The translations under genes and the position numbers were made by a program. A DNA stretch of 28,646 nt from positions 1 through 28,646 of the forward strand of contig DUEF01000007.1 in NCBI GenBank assembly GCA_011176555.1. Direction: 5' to 3'. Source of the DNA: Caldilineae bacterium. Its GTDB lineage: Bacteria > Chloroflexota > Anaerolineae > J102. The notes under the pieces were generated by a model. The model was not told where the DNA came from and searched no databases. It was given only the letters and a program-made list of their open reading frames with translations. Shown here piece after piece: positions 7,474 to 15,541 of the stretch (its first letter is position 1; the number at the start of each line of letters is the position of its first letter).

Positions 7474-8916
7474 CTACGTGGGCCAGTGCCAGGGGCGGGT
7501 GTTGCTGTACACCCAGGCCAGGGTGTGCACGAACTGCACAGCGATGATGATCGTCGCCGTGCGAACGAGGACGCTGTTCTGGAACACGCGGGTGAGCCAG
7601 TAGACTGCCAGCATCGTGGCGGGCCAGGCCGCGGGAGCAAAGAGATCCCAATCCCGTTGGCCGCCATAGTCGGGATTCCACAGCCAGGTCAGCAGCACGT
7701 AAGCACTGGCGGCGACGAACAGGAACAGGGCATAACCATCTTTCGGCAGGCGGCGCCAGAAGCCCAGGATGAGAGCGAGGAGCAGGGGCAAGGTGAAAGG
7801 CATGACCAGGAGTTGCTGGTTGATGAATTCGATGAGATGGCCGCGGGAGAACTGCGTGTAGTATTCCCAATCGCTCGATAGGGTCGTCAGTGGAACCAAC
7901 CAGCGGTGATCACCCCCACCGGGCGCTTCTTCGCCCAGGAAGGCGTTCATGCCCCGACCGCCAACGCTCATCAAGGCGAAGGTGGCCGCGCCGATGACGA
8001 CGGGGGGCAGGATCAGGGCGGGGAGGTAGGCGATGATTCTCCACCAGCGTCTGCTGACTTCATGCTTCCGGCTGCTCGCCCACCAGGCCAGGAACCACAG
8101 ACTCGGTTGGAGGATGAGGGTGGCGGGGTGAAAGGCGTGGGCCAGGGCCAGGATGATGCTGGGCGTCCACAGCGATGTCTTGCCCTGGACGAAGCGCCAG
8201 CCCAGCCACAGATAGAGGAGGATGAGTAAGCTGATGAGGGTGTAATTCTCCGGGTAGCCGAAAAACAGTTGCATGGCTCCCAGGGTCGCCATCACGCCGA
8301 AGATCGTCCAGCGTTCGGCGTCGCTGCGCCCGATTTCGTCTGCCAGGCGGAAGAGCGTCCACACCGCCACCGCCCCGGCCAGGCTGGACAGCCACCAGTA
8401 GGCGGGCATGGCGTCCGTCCAGCCCCACAGACGTTCGCCGAGTTGGAAGAGGCGCGCGTGGACGAAAATATCGAGCGGCGCTTGCCAATTGTAAGTCAGG
8501 CGTACATCGGGGTGGGCGATGCCTTTGACCAGCAGATAAGCGTCGCCCCAGCGGGTGTGCACCACCCGCCCGAGATAGAAAAGCGGTAGGGTGAGGGCGG
8601 ATAGGAGGATCTGCAGACGAGCGTTGCGCGGAAAGGCCGGGGCTGAGGGGAAGCCGGGAGCGAATCCGGCCCACACAACGATGACGCCCGACAGAAACGC
8701 TGCCAAATAGCCAAACCACAAGGGCAAGTAGGTGTAGGGATACACCCCCCACAACCATTCTGTCGCATCCAACCGCCCTCCTGGCCCCACCAGCTTCGCT
8801 GGATACCAGAAGAACGCCCATGAGGCGGGTAGAAATTGCACCAGCAGGTGGAGCAAGAGTACCGCCAGGGCGTAAAGGGTCAAGAGGCGGAGAAAACGCC
8901 GATCAGAGCTACGCAT
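7474..8916 (-). CDS. Polytopic membrane protein, probable GT-C-type glycosyltransferase relative
   Basis: Membrane protein of 480 aa with about ten hydrophobic segments. I do not recognise a named family with certainty. Features that recall GT-C enzymes are an acidic first loop (RWGDAYLLVKG followed by WQAPLDIFVHA), a GYPENYTL segment in a mid-protein helix, and a late loop NPDYGGQRDWDLFAP before the last helices. It is upstream of, and 4 nt from, the GT39-like gene, so the two probably act in one envelope-glycan or glycolipid pathway. No catalytic assignment is possible from sequence alone. Confidence 0.75.
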   Translation of the reverse strand: MRSSDRRFLRLLTLYALAVLLLHLLVQFLPASWAFFWYPAKLVGPGGRLDATEWLWGVYPYTYLPLWFGYLAAFLSGVIVVWAGFAPGFPSAPAFPRNARLQILLSALTLPLFYLGRVVHTRWGDAYLLVKGIAHPDVRLTYNWQAPLDIFVHARLFQLGERLWGWTDAMPAYWWLSSLAGAVAVWTLFRLADEIGRSDAERWTIFGVMATLGAMQLFFGYPENYTLISLLILLYLWLGWRFVQGKTSLWTPSIILALAHAFHPATLILQPSLWFLAWWASSRKHEVSRRWWRIIAYLPALILPPVVIGAATFALMSVGGRGMNAFLGEEAPGGGDHRWLVPLTTLSSDWEYYTQFSRGHLIEFINQQLLVMPFTLPLLLALILGFWRRLPKDGYALFLFVAASAYVLLTWLWNPDYGGQRDWDLFAPAAWPATMLAVYWLTRVFQNSVLVRTATIIIAVQFVHTLAWVYSNTRPWHWPT

Positions 8917-8923
8917 AGCTGCG

Positions 8924-8953
8924 ATTGTAGAGGAGATAGCGGGCGCACTGCAA
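8924..8953 (-). promoter_or_regulatory. Possible promoter of the membrane-protein/glycosyltransferase operon
   Basis: Minus-strand TACAAT (8929-8924, 5 of 6) with TTGCAG (8953-8948) 18 nt upstream. The predicted start would fall on or beside the ATG at 8916, giving a leaderless message. The -35 is weak. Confidence 0.3.
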
Positions 8954-9178
8954 GCCGCAGCTAGGATGAACTGGCCTCAGGGCGAAGCATTGTCAGCGGA
9001 TGGAGAGTCCACAACGATGAAGTAAACCAATGGGAGACCACATCACTGTGGTGACATGGGGCATACACCCAATCGCGTTCTGGAATCCCCGCTACGGTGC
9101 AGCAGGAGCCGATCTGCCATAATGCCACAGCGTTACCACTCAAGCGTAAGTTCGCAAGCATGCCCCGCACCTGAAATA

Positions 9179-9187
9179 TGGTATAAT
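9179..9187 (+). promoter_or_regulatory. Extended -10 promoter of ftsH
   Basis: TGG then a perfect TATAAT (9182-9187) forms an extended -10 (TGn-TATAAT). No good -35 lies 16-18 nt upstream, as is usual for this class. The leader would be about 46 nt. No Shine-Dalgarno is evident before the ftsH ATG. Confidence 0.6.
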
Positions 9188-9239
9188 CAAGATCGACAAG
9201 TCCAACATTTAGCATACTCACTAACCACCATCAAACATT

Positions 9240-11087
9240 ATGGGATCCCCCACGCTGCGTAGCGGCATCATCTACATCTTACTATTCGTCGCCCTGGGCG
9301 CTTTTCTATTCACTTCAATCTCCCGAAATAACCAAACAACCACTGAGATTGTAGAAGTTAATCTGAACGAGCTGGCCGAAGCCGTGACCAACGGCGAAGT
9401 CGAGTCCATCAAAGTGCAGGGAGACGAACTGAAAATCACATACGTCGGCGACACTCAAACCGGCAAGGGACGCATCGAGTCCGGCACAGGGCTGGTGGAA
9501 ACCCTCGAACTCATGGGCGTCTCGTCTGAGGATATCCAGAAAATCGAGATTTCCTTCGCACCGCCAAGCCGCTGGGCCAATTGGGGCGCTATCTTGGGCA
9601 TCGTTTTGCCCATGATCCTGATCGGCGCCTTCTTCTTCTTCATCATGCGACAGGCGCAGGGCGCTGGCAGCCAGGCATTTTCCTTCGGCAAGAGTAAGGC
9701 CAAGATGCTTACCGGAGACAAGCCCACCATCACCTTCGATGATGTCGCTGGCGCGGAAGAGGCCAAAGAGGAGCTGCAAGAAGTGGTGGAGTTTCTCAAA
9801 GAGCCGGAGAAATTCGCCTCGCTGGGTGCGCGCATCCCCAAAGGCGTGCTCATGGTCGGCCATCCTGGCACCGGCAAAACATTGATGGCGAAAGCGGTCG
9901 CAGGCGAAGCCGGCGTGCCTTTCTTTTCCATCTCCGGCTCTGAATTCGTGGAGATGTTCGTAGGCGTCGGCGCCAGCCGCGTGCGAGATCTTTTCACGCA
10001 GGCCAAGAACAACAGCCCCTGCATCGTTTTCATCGACGAGATCGATGCAGTCGGTCGGCATCGCGGCGCGGGGTTGGGCGGCAGTCACGACGAACGGGAA
10101 CAGACGCTAAACCAAATTCTGGTGGAGATGGATGGTTTCGACACCGATACGGGCGTCATCATCGTTGCCGCCACCAATCGTCCCGATATTTTGGATCCGG
10201 CCCTGCTCCGTCCGGGCCGTTTTGACCGCCGGGTAGTGATGGACCGGCCCGATGTCAAAGGACGCGAGGCCATCTTCGCCGTGCATGTGCGGGGCAAACC
10301 GCTGGCTCAGGATGTAGATATCGAACAATTGGCGAGACTCACACCCGGATTCGTAGGCGCCGATATCGAGAACATCGTCAACGAAGCCGCTATTCTTGCC
10401 GCGCGCCGCAACAAACGCTCCATCGGCATGGCTGAATTGCAAGAAGCCATCGAGCGGGTCCGCATGGGCCCCGAACGCCGCAGCCGCCTGATGACGCCCG
10501 AGGAAAAGGAAGTCATCAGCTATCACGAGGCGGGCCACGCTTTGGTGAGTTACTTCATGGAACACACCGATCCGGTGCAGAAGGTGACGATCGTGCCGCG
10601 CGGCATGGCCGGGGGCTATGTCATGCCCTTACCCGACGAAGACGCCATCGAAAGCCGCAGCCGCTTCCGCGACATGCTTGCTTTCTTCCTGGGTGGGCGT
10701 TCGGCTGAAGAGGTGGTGTTCGGCACAATCACAACGGGCGCGTCCAGCGATCTGGAACAGGTGACGAAATTGGCGCGGACCATGGTCACCAGTCTGGGGA
10801 TGAGCGATAAGCTGGGCCCCCTGACCTTCGGTCAGCGTGACGAACTGGTTTTCCTGGGGCGCGAGATCAGCGAGCAGCGAAATTACAGCGATGAGATCGC
10901 CTACGAAATCGACATGGAGGTGCGGCGGCTGGTGAACGAGGCCCACAAACGCGCGCGGCAAGTGATCATCGAACACAGAGAGAAGTTGGAAGCGCTTGCG
11001 CAACGTTTGCTGGAAGTAGAAACCGTTGGCGCTGATGAATTCCGCCAGATCATGAAAGGGCTGGAAACAGAGACGGCGCCAGCCTGA
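9240..11087 (+). CDS. ftsH: ATP-dependent zinc metalloprotease FtsH
   Basis: Membrane-anchored AAA+ protease that extracts and degrades membrane and short-lived soluble proteins as a hexamer. It has 615 aa. TM1 is at about 8-26, an external domain at about 27-114 and TM2 at about 116-136. The AAA domain has Walker A GHPGTGKT (207-214), the pore segment around FVEMFVG (236-242), Walker B IVFIDEID (262-269) and the SRH ending RPGRFDR (324-330). The peptidase domain has HEAGH (429-433) and third zinc ligand D504 in SSDLEQ. Walker A carries His where Pro is usual (GPPGTGKT). All catalytic residues are present, so the protein should be active. The product family is certain. Confidence 0.97.
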   Translation: MGSPTLRSGIIYILLFVALGAFLFTSISRNNQTTTEIVEVNLNELAEAVTNGEVESIKVQGDELKITYVGDTQTGKGRIESGTGLVETLELMGVSSEDIQKIEISFAPPSRWANWGAILGIVLPMILIGAFFFFIMRQAQGAGSQAFSFGKSKAKMLTGDKPTITFDDVAGAEEAKEELQEVVEFLKEPEKFASLGARIPKGVLMVGHPGTGKTLMAKAVAGEAGVPFFSISGSEFVEMFVGVGASRVRDLFTQAKNNSPCIVFIDEIDAVGRHRGAGLGGSHDEREQTLNQILVEMDGFDTDTGVIIVAATNRPDILDPALLRPGRFDRRVVMDRPDVKGREAIFAVHVRGKPLAQDVDIEQLARLTPGFVGADIENIVNEAAILAARRNKRSIGMAELQEAIERVRMGPERRSRLMTPEEKEVISYHEAGHALVSYFMEHTDPVQKVTIVPRGMAGGYVMPLPDEDAIESRSRFRDMLAFFLGGRSAEEVVFGTITTGASSDLEQVTKLARTMVTSLGMSDKLGPLTFGQRDELVFLGREISEQRNYSDEIAYEIDMEVRRLVNEAHKRARQVIIEHREKLEALAQRLLEVETVGADEFRQIMKGLETETAPA

Positions 11088-11180
11088 CGACGCCATTTTC
11101 ATATCCCGCGACAGGGTTGCTGAATCCCCACCAGTCGGCCCGGTTTTCGCATCCGTTTTTACTCTCGCACACAGCCAATC

Positions 11181-11864
11181 GTGATCAGTCTCAGCGGCCG
11201 CTATTTTCGCCTGCTACACAACCTGCACAACCATATCTGGGGCGATCTTCCCCTGAGTGTATGGCTGCTCTTTCTCTTGGCGGTTCTGGCGATTTTGTTT
11301 TATTTCGGCGTGTTGCCGGGCGACGTCGCGCTCGCGGCTTTGATGATCGCCTTGATTTTACTCCTGCTTATGAGCAACTGGTGGGCGAAGCGCCGCTTCT
11401 ATGTACTGTTCGTGGCCCTAGAACCTGCCGCCAAACCGACTTCTCCGGCGGCGCTCAAACCTCAAGATAAGGTGCTGGTGCGCGCAACCGGCGAGTTTTC
11501 CGTTGGGGGAAAGACGAAGCGCTTCACCGATTTGCTGGCCTACTACCGCACCTTCGAAACGCGCGAACACGCCATCATGGCCCGCAAGACGCCGAGCCGT
11601 TTTCTGATGCTGGGGCGTTCGCGACCAGAACATCTGGGGATGTGGTACATTTTTATCATGCCTGAACATCTGCGCGCCGTGACGCCGGGGCGTCTTTATT
11701 TTGGCGCTGTTCCCAACCCGGCTCTACGCCTGGATTACGTGCGGTTCACCAACAAGGGCAAAGCCCGATCCGCCGTGGCTTACCTCAGCTTTGAGACCGA
11801 AAAGAGCATGCAGCAGGTCCTGGCCGATCTGCTGCTCTCCTCACGTCATATCGAACACATGTGA
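11181..11864 (+). CDS. Hypothetical membrane protein with two N-terminal helices
   Basis: I do not recognise this protein. It has 227 aa from a GTG start. Two adjacent hydrophobic helices (about 24-43 and 47-65) are followed by basic WWAKRR, so the remaining 160 residues are probably cytoplasmic. That part looks mixed alpha/beta, with RATGEFSVGGKTKRF, MWYIFIMPEHLRAVTPG and LDYVRFTNKGKARSAVAYLSFET segments that suggest a compact, possibly PH-like, beta domain (weak inference). It lies 93 nt after ftsH and 28 nt before the dehydrogenase gene, so it may belong to either unit. The GTG start is chosen because it precedes the first helix; no better start is in frame. Confidence 0.7.
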   Translation: MISLSGRYFRLLHNLHNHIWGDLPLSVWLLFLLAVLAILFYFGVLPGDVALAALMIALILLLLMSNWWAKRRFYVLFVALEPAAKPTSPAALKPQDKVLVRATGEFSVGGKTKRFTDLLAYYRTFETREHAIMARKTPSRFLMLGRSRPEHLGMWYIFIMPEHLRAVTPGRLYFGAVPNPALRLDYVRFTNKGKARSAVAYLSFETEKSMQQVLADLLLSSRHIEHM

Positions 11865-11892
11865 TATCCCGAAAAACGTTACGAAACAGCGG

Positions 11893-12717
11893 ATGCAACC
11901 GATGACGAAAAATGAAAATCCAATCGCCCTGGTCACAGGCGCAACCGGCGCTATTGGCAAGGCTATCGCCCGCCAACTCGCGGTTGCGCATGGCTACCAA
12001 GTTGTCCTGACGGCCCGGGATGAGCATAAAGCGCGACGCGCGGTGCAAGAAATCGTCCGGGAAACAGACAATGGTCGGGTGCGCTACGAACTGGTGGACC
12101 TTTCTCGCCGCGCCTCTGTCTACGCTCTGGCCGAACGCTGGCGCGGCCCCCTCCACGTTCTGATCAACAACGCCGGGATTACGCCCCGCCAGCGCCAGCA
12201 GACGCCCGAGGGCATCGAAATGCAGTTCGCCACCAATGTGTTGGGCTATTTCTGGATGACGCGGGCCTTTGCCGACATCCTCAAGCGTTCTGCACCCGCC
12301 CGCGTCGTCAACGTCGCCAGCTATTGGGCGGGCGATCTCGATCTGACCGACCTGGAGTTCAAACGCCGGCGATACGACAACAACACCGCTTACCGCCAAT
12401 CGAAACAAGCTAATCGCATGCTCACGGTTGCTTTCGCCGAGCGCCTGCGAGCAGATGGCGTGACGGTGAACGTTTGCCATCCGGGAGATGTGAACTCAAC
12501 GCTCAGCAACAACCTGGGCTTTGGCGGGAGTCAGTCGCCGGACGCGGGGGCGAGGACACCGGTCTGGTTGGCGACAGGCAAAGAAGGTGGGGAGCAAACC
12601 GGCCGCTATTTCGAGCGCGAACGGCGGGTGGATTGCCGTTTTGCCAGAGACAGGCAGGCGATCGAGCAGCTTTACGAGATATGTCTTTCGTACGATCAAT
12701 CTGATGATGGGGCATGA
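11893..12717 (+). CDS. Short-chain dehydrogenase/reductase (SDR, retinol-dehydrogenase-like)
   Basis: NAD(P)-dependent oxidoreductase of the SDR superfamily, about 274 aa. It shows the cofactor motif TGATGAIG (15-22, with Ala where Gly is common), an Arg at 42 after the second strand that favours NADP, NNAG (92-95), and the catalytic set N115, S143, Y167 and K171 (YRQSK). The extra segment between Ser and Tyr (DLDLTDLEFKRRRYDN) is typical of the retinol-dehydrogenase/WWOX-like group. The substrate is unknown. The frame is open upstream to 11701, but that part overlaps the previous gene, so the start is at 11893 or 11902. It is followed closely by the HAD gene. Confidence 0.88.
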   Translation: MQPMTKNENPIALVTGATGAIGKAIARQLAVAHGYQVVLTARDEHKARRAVQEIVRETDNGRVRYELVDLSRRASVYALAERWRGPLHVLINNAGITPRQRQQTPEGIEMQFATNVLGYFWMTRAFADILKRSAPARVVNVASYWAGDLDLTDLEFKRRRYDNNTAYRQSKQANRMLTVAFAERLRADGVTVNVCHPGDVNSTLSNNLGFGGSQSPDAGARTPVWLATGKEGGEQTGRYFERERRVDCRFARDRQAIEQLYEICLSYDQSDDGA

Positions 12718-12718
12718 T

Positions 12719-13408
12719 ATGCAAGCAAACTATGGTCTGATTTTCGATGTGGATGGCGTGATCGCCGACACCGAAGCCGTGAACGCGGCGGCTTCCATCC
12801 AGGTCTTCGCCGATCTGTTCGGGCTGGAGGGCGTGCAGCGAGAGGATTTCGAGGCCGGACTGGGCCGGGGGGCAGCCGCGTACATCCGCGCCGCGGCCGA
12901 GCGGCACGATTTCGAGATGACCGCCGAGCAGGTGGCGGCTGCAACCGCGGCTCGTCAGGATTATTTCCTGCGTATGCTGGCCGCCAACCCCTTACCCGCC
13001 TTCCCCGGTGTGCTGGAATTGATGACGGCGGCCCTGGCCAGCGATCAGTTTCGGGTCGCCATCGCCACCAGCAGCACGCGTCTCAAGTCAGAGGCCGTGC
13101 TCAAATCGGCGAGCGTTCCTTACCGGCGGGTGGTGTATGTCAATGGCGATGATGTCACCCGCAAAAAGCCTGATCCCGAGCTTTTTCTCATCGCTTCCGA
13201 ACGGATCGGCATCCCGCCCGGCCGCTGCGTCGTGATCGAAGACGCCCCAAATGGCGTGCAGGCCGCCAAGGCTGCCGGCTGCGCCTGCATCGCCGTCACC
13301 AATTCCACTACCGCCGCCAAGCTGGCTCAGGCTGATCGGGTAGTGGACGATCTGACGCAAGTGCGTCTTCAAGACATTAGCGCTTTGATCGAGCAACGAT
13401 TATCCTGA
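12719..13408 (+). CDS. HAD-superfamily hydrolase, beta-phosphoglucomutase-like
   Basis: Phosphatase or phosphomutase of the HAD superfamily with a C1 helical cap, 229 aa. Motif I is FDVDGVIADTE (nucleophile D10, acid/base D12), motif II ATSSTR, motif III KKPDPELF and motif IV VIEDAPNGVQAAKAAG. These fit the beta-phosphoglucomutase/CbbY group, but sugar mutase and phosphatase activities cannot be told apart here. Three ATGs are possible (12704, 12707, 12719). I chose 12719 because GATGGGG lies about 7 nt before it and the protein then begins directly before strand 1. It starts 1 nt after the SDR stop, so the two are coupled. Confidence 0.88.
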   Translation: MQANYGLIFDVDGVIADTEAVNAAASIQVFADLFGLEGVQREDFEAGLGRGAAAYIRAAAERHDFEMTAEQVAAATAARQDYFLRMLAANPLPAFPGVLELMTAALASDQFRVAIATSSTRLKSEAVLKSASVPYRRVVYVNGDDVTRKKPDPELFLIASERIGIPPGRCVVIEDAPNGVQAAKAAGCACIAVTNSTTAAKLAQADRVVDDLTQVRLQDISALIEQRLS

Positions 13409-13413
13409 CTGCT

Positions 13414-13477
13414 GATATTGGGGATTTGGTATTGGCTATTCGCAGAACGATGGATAGTTGGAGAAATGCCCAATATC
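13414..13477. repeat. Heptamer repeat and inverted repeat at a convergent junction (copy 1)
   Basis: Four in-phase 7-nt units: TATTGGG (13416), GATTTGG (13423), TATTGGC (13430), TATTCGC (13437). The arm 13414-13427 is complementary to 13464-13477 with 13 of 14 matches, giving a long hairpin. It fills the 78-nt gap between the HAD gene and the convergent cupin gene. It is a degenerate relative of the element at 27157-27215, which ends in the same TATTCG. It may terminate both transcripts. Confidence 0.6.
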
Positions 13478-13486
13478 GCCCCGTTG

Positions 13487-13816
13487 TTATCTCCCTGGCG
13501 CCGGGGCGATAACTGTAAGGAAACTTAACAGATCATCACTCTGGTTCTCGACGCCGTGCACGATGCCGGCCGGGGCCAGGATCAATTCACCGGATCCGCA
13601 AATCTTGGTCTCTTCGCCAACAGTGAAGAGGCCCTCGCCCGATAACACGTGGTAGAATTTATCCTGATAGACGTGATCGTGCAGGGGCTGGGCCTGGCCC
13701 GGGCGTAAGGTGTTGAGCCCCACCAGCAGGCGTTCGCTGAGATGAAATGTGGTCTTGAAGGGTTTGTCTTCCCGCGGTCGGGCATGGTCGAGCGGGCGGA
13801 TGAAGGGGGATGTCAT
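13487..13816 (-). CDS. Cupin-domain protein
   Basis: Small single-domain beta-barrel protein of 109 aa. Cupin motif 1 is PLHDHVYQDKFYHVLSGEG (H46, H48) and motif 2 is PAGIVHGVEN (H87). The usual metal-binding Glu is replaced by Lys 53 with Asp 52 beside it, a QDKFY variant seen in many small cupins, so three His may bind the metal. A sugar- or small-molecule-binding or isomerase role is possible but not shown. A longer frame exists upstream (to 14101), but GGAG 5 nt before the ATG at 13816 fixes the start. It lies 55 nt downstream of the glycoside-hydrolase-like gene on the same strand. Confidence 0.82.
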   Translation of the reverse strand: MTSPFIRPLDHARPREDKPFKTTFHLSERLLVGLNTLRPGQAQPLHDHVYQDKFYHVLSGEGLFTVGEETKICGSGELILAPAGIVHGVENQSDDLLSFLTVIAPAPGR

Positions 13817-13821
13817 GGGAA

Positions 13822-13825
13822 CTCC
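13822..13825 (-). promoter_or_regulatory. Ribosome binding site of the cupin gene
   Basis: Minus-strand GGAG, 5 nt before the ATG at 13816. It decides between the short and long readings of this frame. Confidence 0.6.
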
Positions 13826-13871
13826 AAGTTGTGGGATTTGGCAGAACGGAACATGCAATACGCACCACATG

Positions 13872-15476
13872 CTAGCGTAGCTGCATCGGCAGGAAGCTTC
13901 GCTTGTCACCGGCCGAGACATGCAGAATGCGAGTTTCGCTGTACGGGCCGACATTGCCCTCGGCGTCGACAGCGGCGACTCGCCAGAAGTAGCGTCCGGG
14001 GGCCAGGGGGACGGTCGGCTGATAACGAATGTTCGAGATAGTGAGATCGGTGGAGGGAGAATGTGGCGTGGTCGTCCGGGCGGCTGCGCGGCTGCGTCCA
14101 ACGCTCATCTGGAACGGCAGGAAGTGAGTGTGGCTGGCTGTGACCCAGGCATCGATTTCGGGGGCATGGAAGTAGGGCGTTCCCTGGTAAGTGCTGTCGT
14201 CCACCTGTAGTTTGTAGCCGGCGATGGGGAAGGTTCCTGCGGATGGCCGGGTCCAGGTGAAGGTGGGACGAGGCGTGGCGAGGGCGTTGTCGCCCGGCTG
14301 ATCCAACCGGGGAGCGCCGGCCATCTGTGGGGGCAAAGCGAGACGCTGGAAGCTATCGTAAAATGGGCTGGGCGTGAAAGGCCCCGGAACCCACAATGGA
14401 TCCCGCTCTTTGAAAATCCCCACCGTCCAATCAGCCTGCCATTTGGTCGTCCACGACTTGAACCAGAACGTGCGGGTGACGTCGGCGTCGAACACCAACG
14501 CGAACAGATCATCGACTTCCCTGTCAGCCCGGCCATAGTCTTTGCCCCAGCCGATGTTGTTGAATTCGTTGAGCCACAATTCATAGCGACCCTCGGCGTC
14601 GTATTTTTTCAGGACTCTGTTCAGGAAGTAGATCTTGAGATCGTGGGCGGTGAAGGCGTGGAAAGCGAGGATGTCGAAATCGTCCCGCACATCCAGGCCG
14701 CATTCCACATCCAACAGGTCATCGAGGAAGCCCGGGCCGTTGATGTCGGAAAGGCCGCCGAGGAGAATACGGGCGCTGGGATCCTGGCTGCGGATTTGGC
14801 GGCTTGCGGCGTGGAGCAAATCGCTGTAAATGCAGACCGGTTTTGCACCATGCTCGCCGGACAGGAATTCGGGCAGGTCGGGTTCGTTCCAGATCTCCCA
14901 GTAGCGCACCTGGTTTTTGCCCGAGGCGCCGTAGCGCTGGACGATTTCGCCCATGAATTCTTCCCAGTCCGCGATGTCATCCGGCCGATAGTTGCGTTGC
15001 CAGTTGTCGATGCAACTCGTTTGCGGCGCGGGGGTTGCGGCGCGAGTCCAGTAGGGCGTGTAAAGGATCTCGGGGATCGGTTCGATGCCGTAGTTGCTGA
15101 GCAATTGCAGCATGATGTCCATGTCTTCCCATTCGTATTGGTCCCGTTCTGGTTCCAAAAAGCACCACCAGGAGGCGACGCGCGCACTGCGCACGCCAGC
15201 TTCCCAACTTTTGGAGATCGCTTCATCGAGTTGGTCGATGCGTATGGGGCCGTCGCGACGGGGATTGCCGCTTTCTCGGGGAAAAGTCCACTGCCAGGCC
15301 GGCCCCAAAATATCCATACCATAGGCGGAAGTGGTTTCCGGCTGTTTCAGGGGATTTGGGGGCTGCTGTTGGAGATTGGCGTCCTGGAGATGCAACGGTG
15401 GATCGGCCAGGACTTGGCTGGTGAAAGCCAGCAAAAGCGCCAGCAGAAAGATGGAGCGAATCAGGTGTTTGGGCAT
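13872..15476 (-). CDS. Secreted clan GH-A (GH39/GH5-like) glycoside-hydrolase-like protein
   Basis: Exported protein of 534 aa. Residues 1-24 form a signal peptide (basic start, hydrophobic core, cleavage after VLA). Residues about 50-380 look like a TIM-barrel glycosidase: SWWCFLEPERDQYEWEDMD resembles the first barrel strands of GH39/GH5, YWEIWNEPDL gives the putative acid/base E198, and ELWLNEFNN gives the putative nucleophile E304. Both glutamates are at the expected strand 4 and strand 7 positions. Residues about 390-525 form a fibronectin-III-like domain with FTWTRP and GRYFWRVAAVDAEGNVGPYSE. No sorting signal or membrane anchor follows. The substrate is unknown; a role in plant or exopolysaccharide turnover is possible. 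No strong Shine-Dalgarno is present. Confidence 0.85.
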   Translation of the reverse strand: MPKHLIRSIFLLALLLAFTSQVLADPPLHLQDANLQQQPPNPLKQPETTSAYGMDILGPAWQWTFPRESGNPRRDGPIRIDQLDEAISKSWEAGVRSARVASWWCFLEPERDQYEWEDMDIMLQLLSNYGIEPIPEILYTPYWTRAATPAPQTSCIDNWQRNYRPDDIADWEEFMGEIVQRYGASGKNQVRYWEIWNEPDLPEFLSGEHGAKPVCIYSDLLHAASRQIRSQDPSARILLGGLSDINGPGFLDDLLDVECGLDVRDDFDILAFHAFTAHDLKIYFLNRVLKKYDAEGRYELWLNEFNNIGWGKDYGRADREVDDLFALVFDADVTRTFWFKSWTTKWQADWTVGIFKERDPLWVPGPFTPSPFYDSFQRLALPPQMAGAPRLDQPGDNALATPRPTFTWTRPSAGTFPIAGYKLQVDDSTYQGTPYFHAPEIDAWVTASHTHFLPFQMSVGRSRAAARTTTPHSPSTDLTISNIRYQPTVPLAPGRYFWRVAAVDAEGNVGPYSETRILHVSAGDKRSFLPMQLR

Positions 15477-15526
15477 GGTTGGTTGTCCGGGTGAAAACGA
15501 TGAAAAACGTCATGTCGAGTGAAGGA

Positions 15527-15541
15527 CGTGTCTCAGACACG
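15527..15541. promoter_or_regulatory. Perfect palindrome in the leader of the glycoside-hydrolase gene
   Basis: CGTGTCT, one C, AGACACG: 7-bp arms around a single base. Outside it, ATGTCG (15512-15517) and CGACAT (15542-15547) add a second complementary pair. It may be an operator, an RNA hairpin or one copy of a dispersed palindrome. Confidence 0.4.

Larger units (their letters stand above)
8917..9239. other. Divergent intergenic region upstream of ftsH
   Basis: This 323-nt gap holds a possible minus-strand promoter next to 8916 and the plus-strand ftsH promoter near 9182. Between them is a 6-bp inverted repeat with a 4-nt loop (ACCACA 9037-9042, TGTGGT 9047-9052), which could be an operator or a short hairpin. 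No CIRCE-type heat-shock operator was seen. Short open frames here have no coding support. Confidence 0.6.

Noticed and set aside
7470..7667. N-terminal extension of the GT39-like protein
   Set aside because: The extra 66 residues are Arg/Ser-rich, lie inside the preceding gene and come before the natural first membrane helix.
6926..7870. A 314-aa minus-strand frame spanning the glycosyltransferase gene boundary
   Set aside because: It is out of frame with both real genes, and its product is a Pro/Arg/Ser/Trp-rich sequence typical of shadow frames.
9056..9262. A small 68-aa plus-strand open frame upstream of ftsH
   Set aside because: It overlaps the promoter and the start of ftsH, and shows no coding character.
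11040..11105. Possible intrinsic terminator after ftsH (GGCG...CGCC then ATTTTC)
   Set aside because: The stem is only about 4 bp and there is no proper T-tract.
13817..14101. N-terminal extension of the cupin
   Set aside because: It overlaps the glycosidase-like gene, and a good Shine-Dalgarno marks the ATG at 13816.
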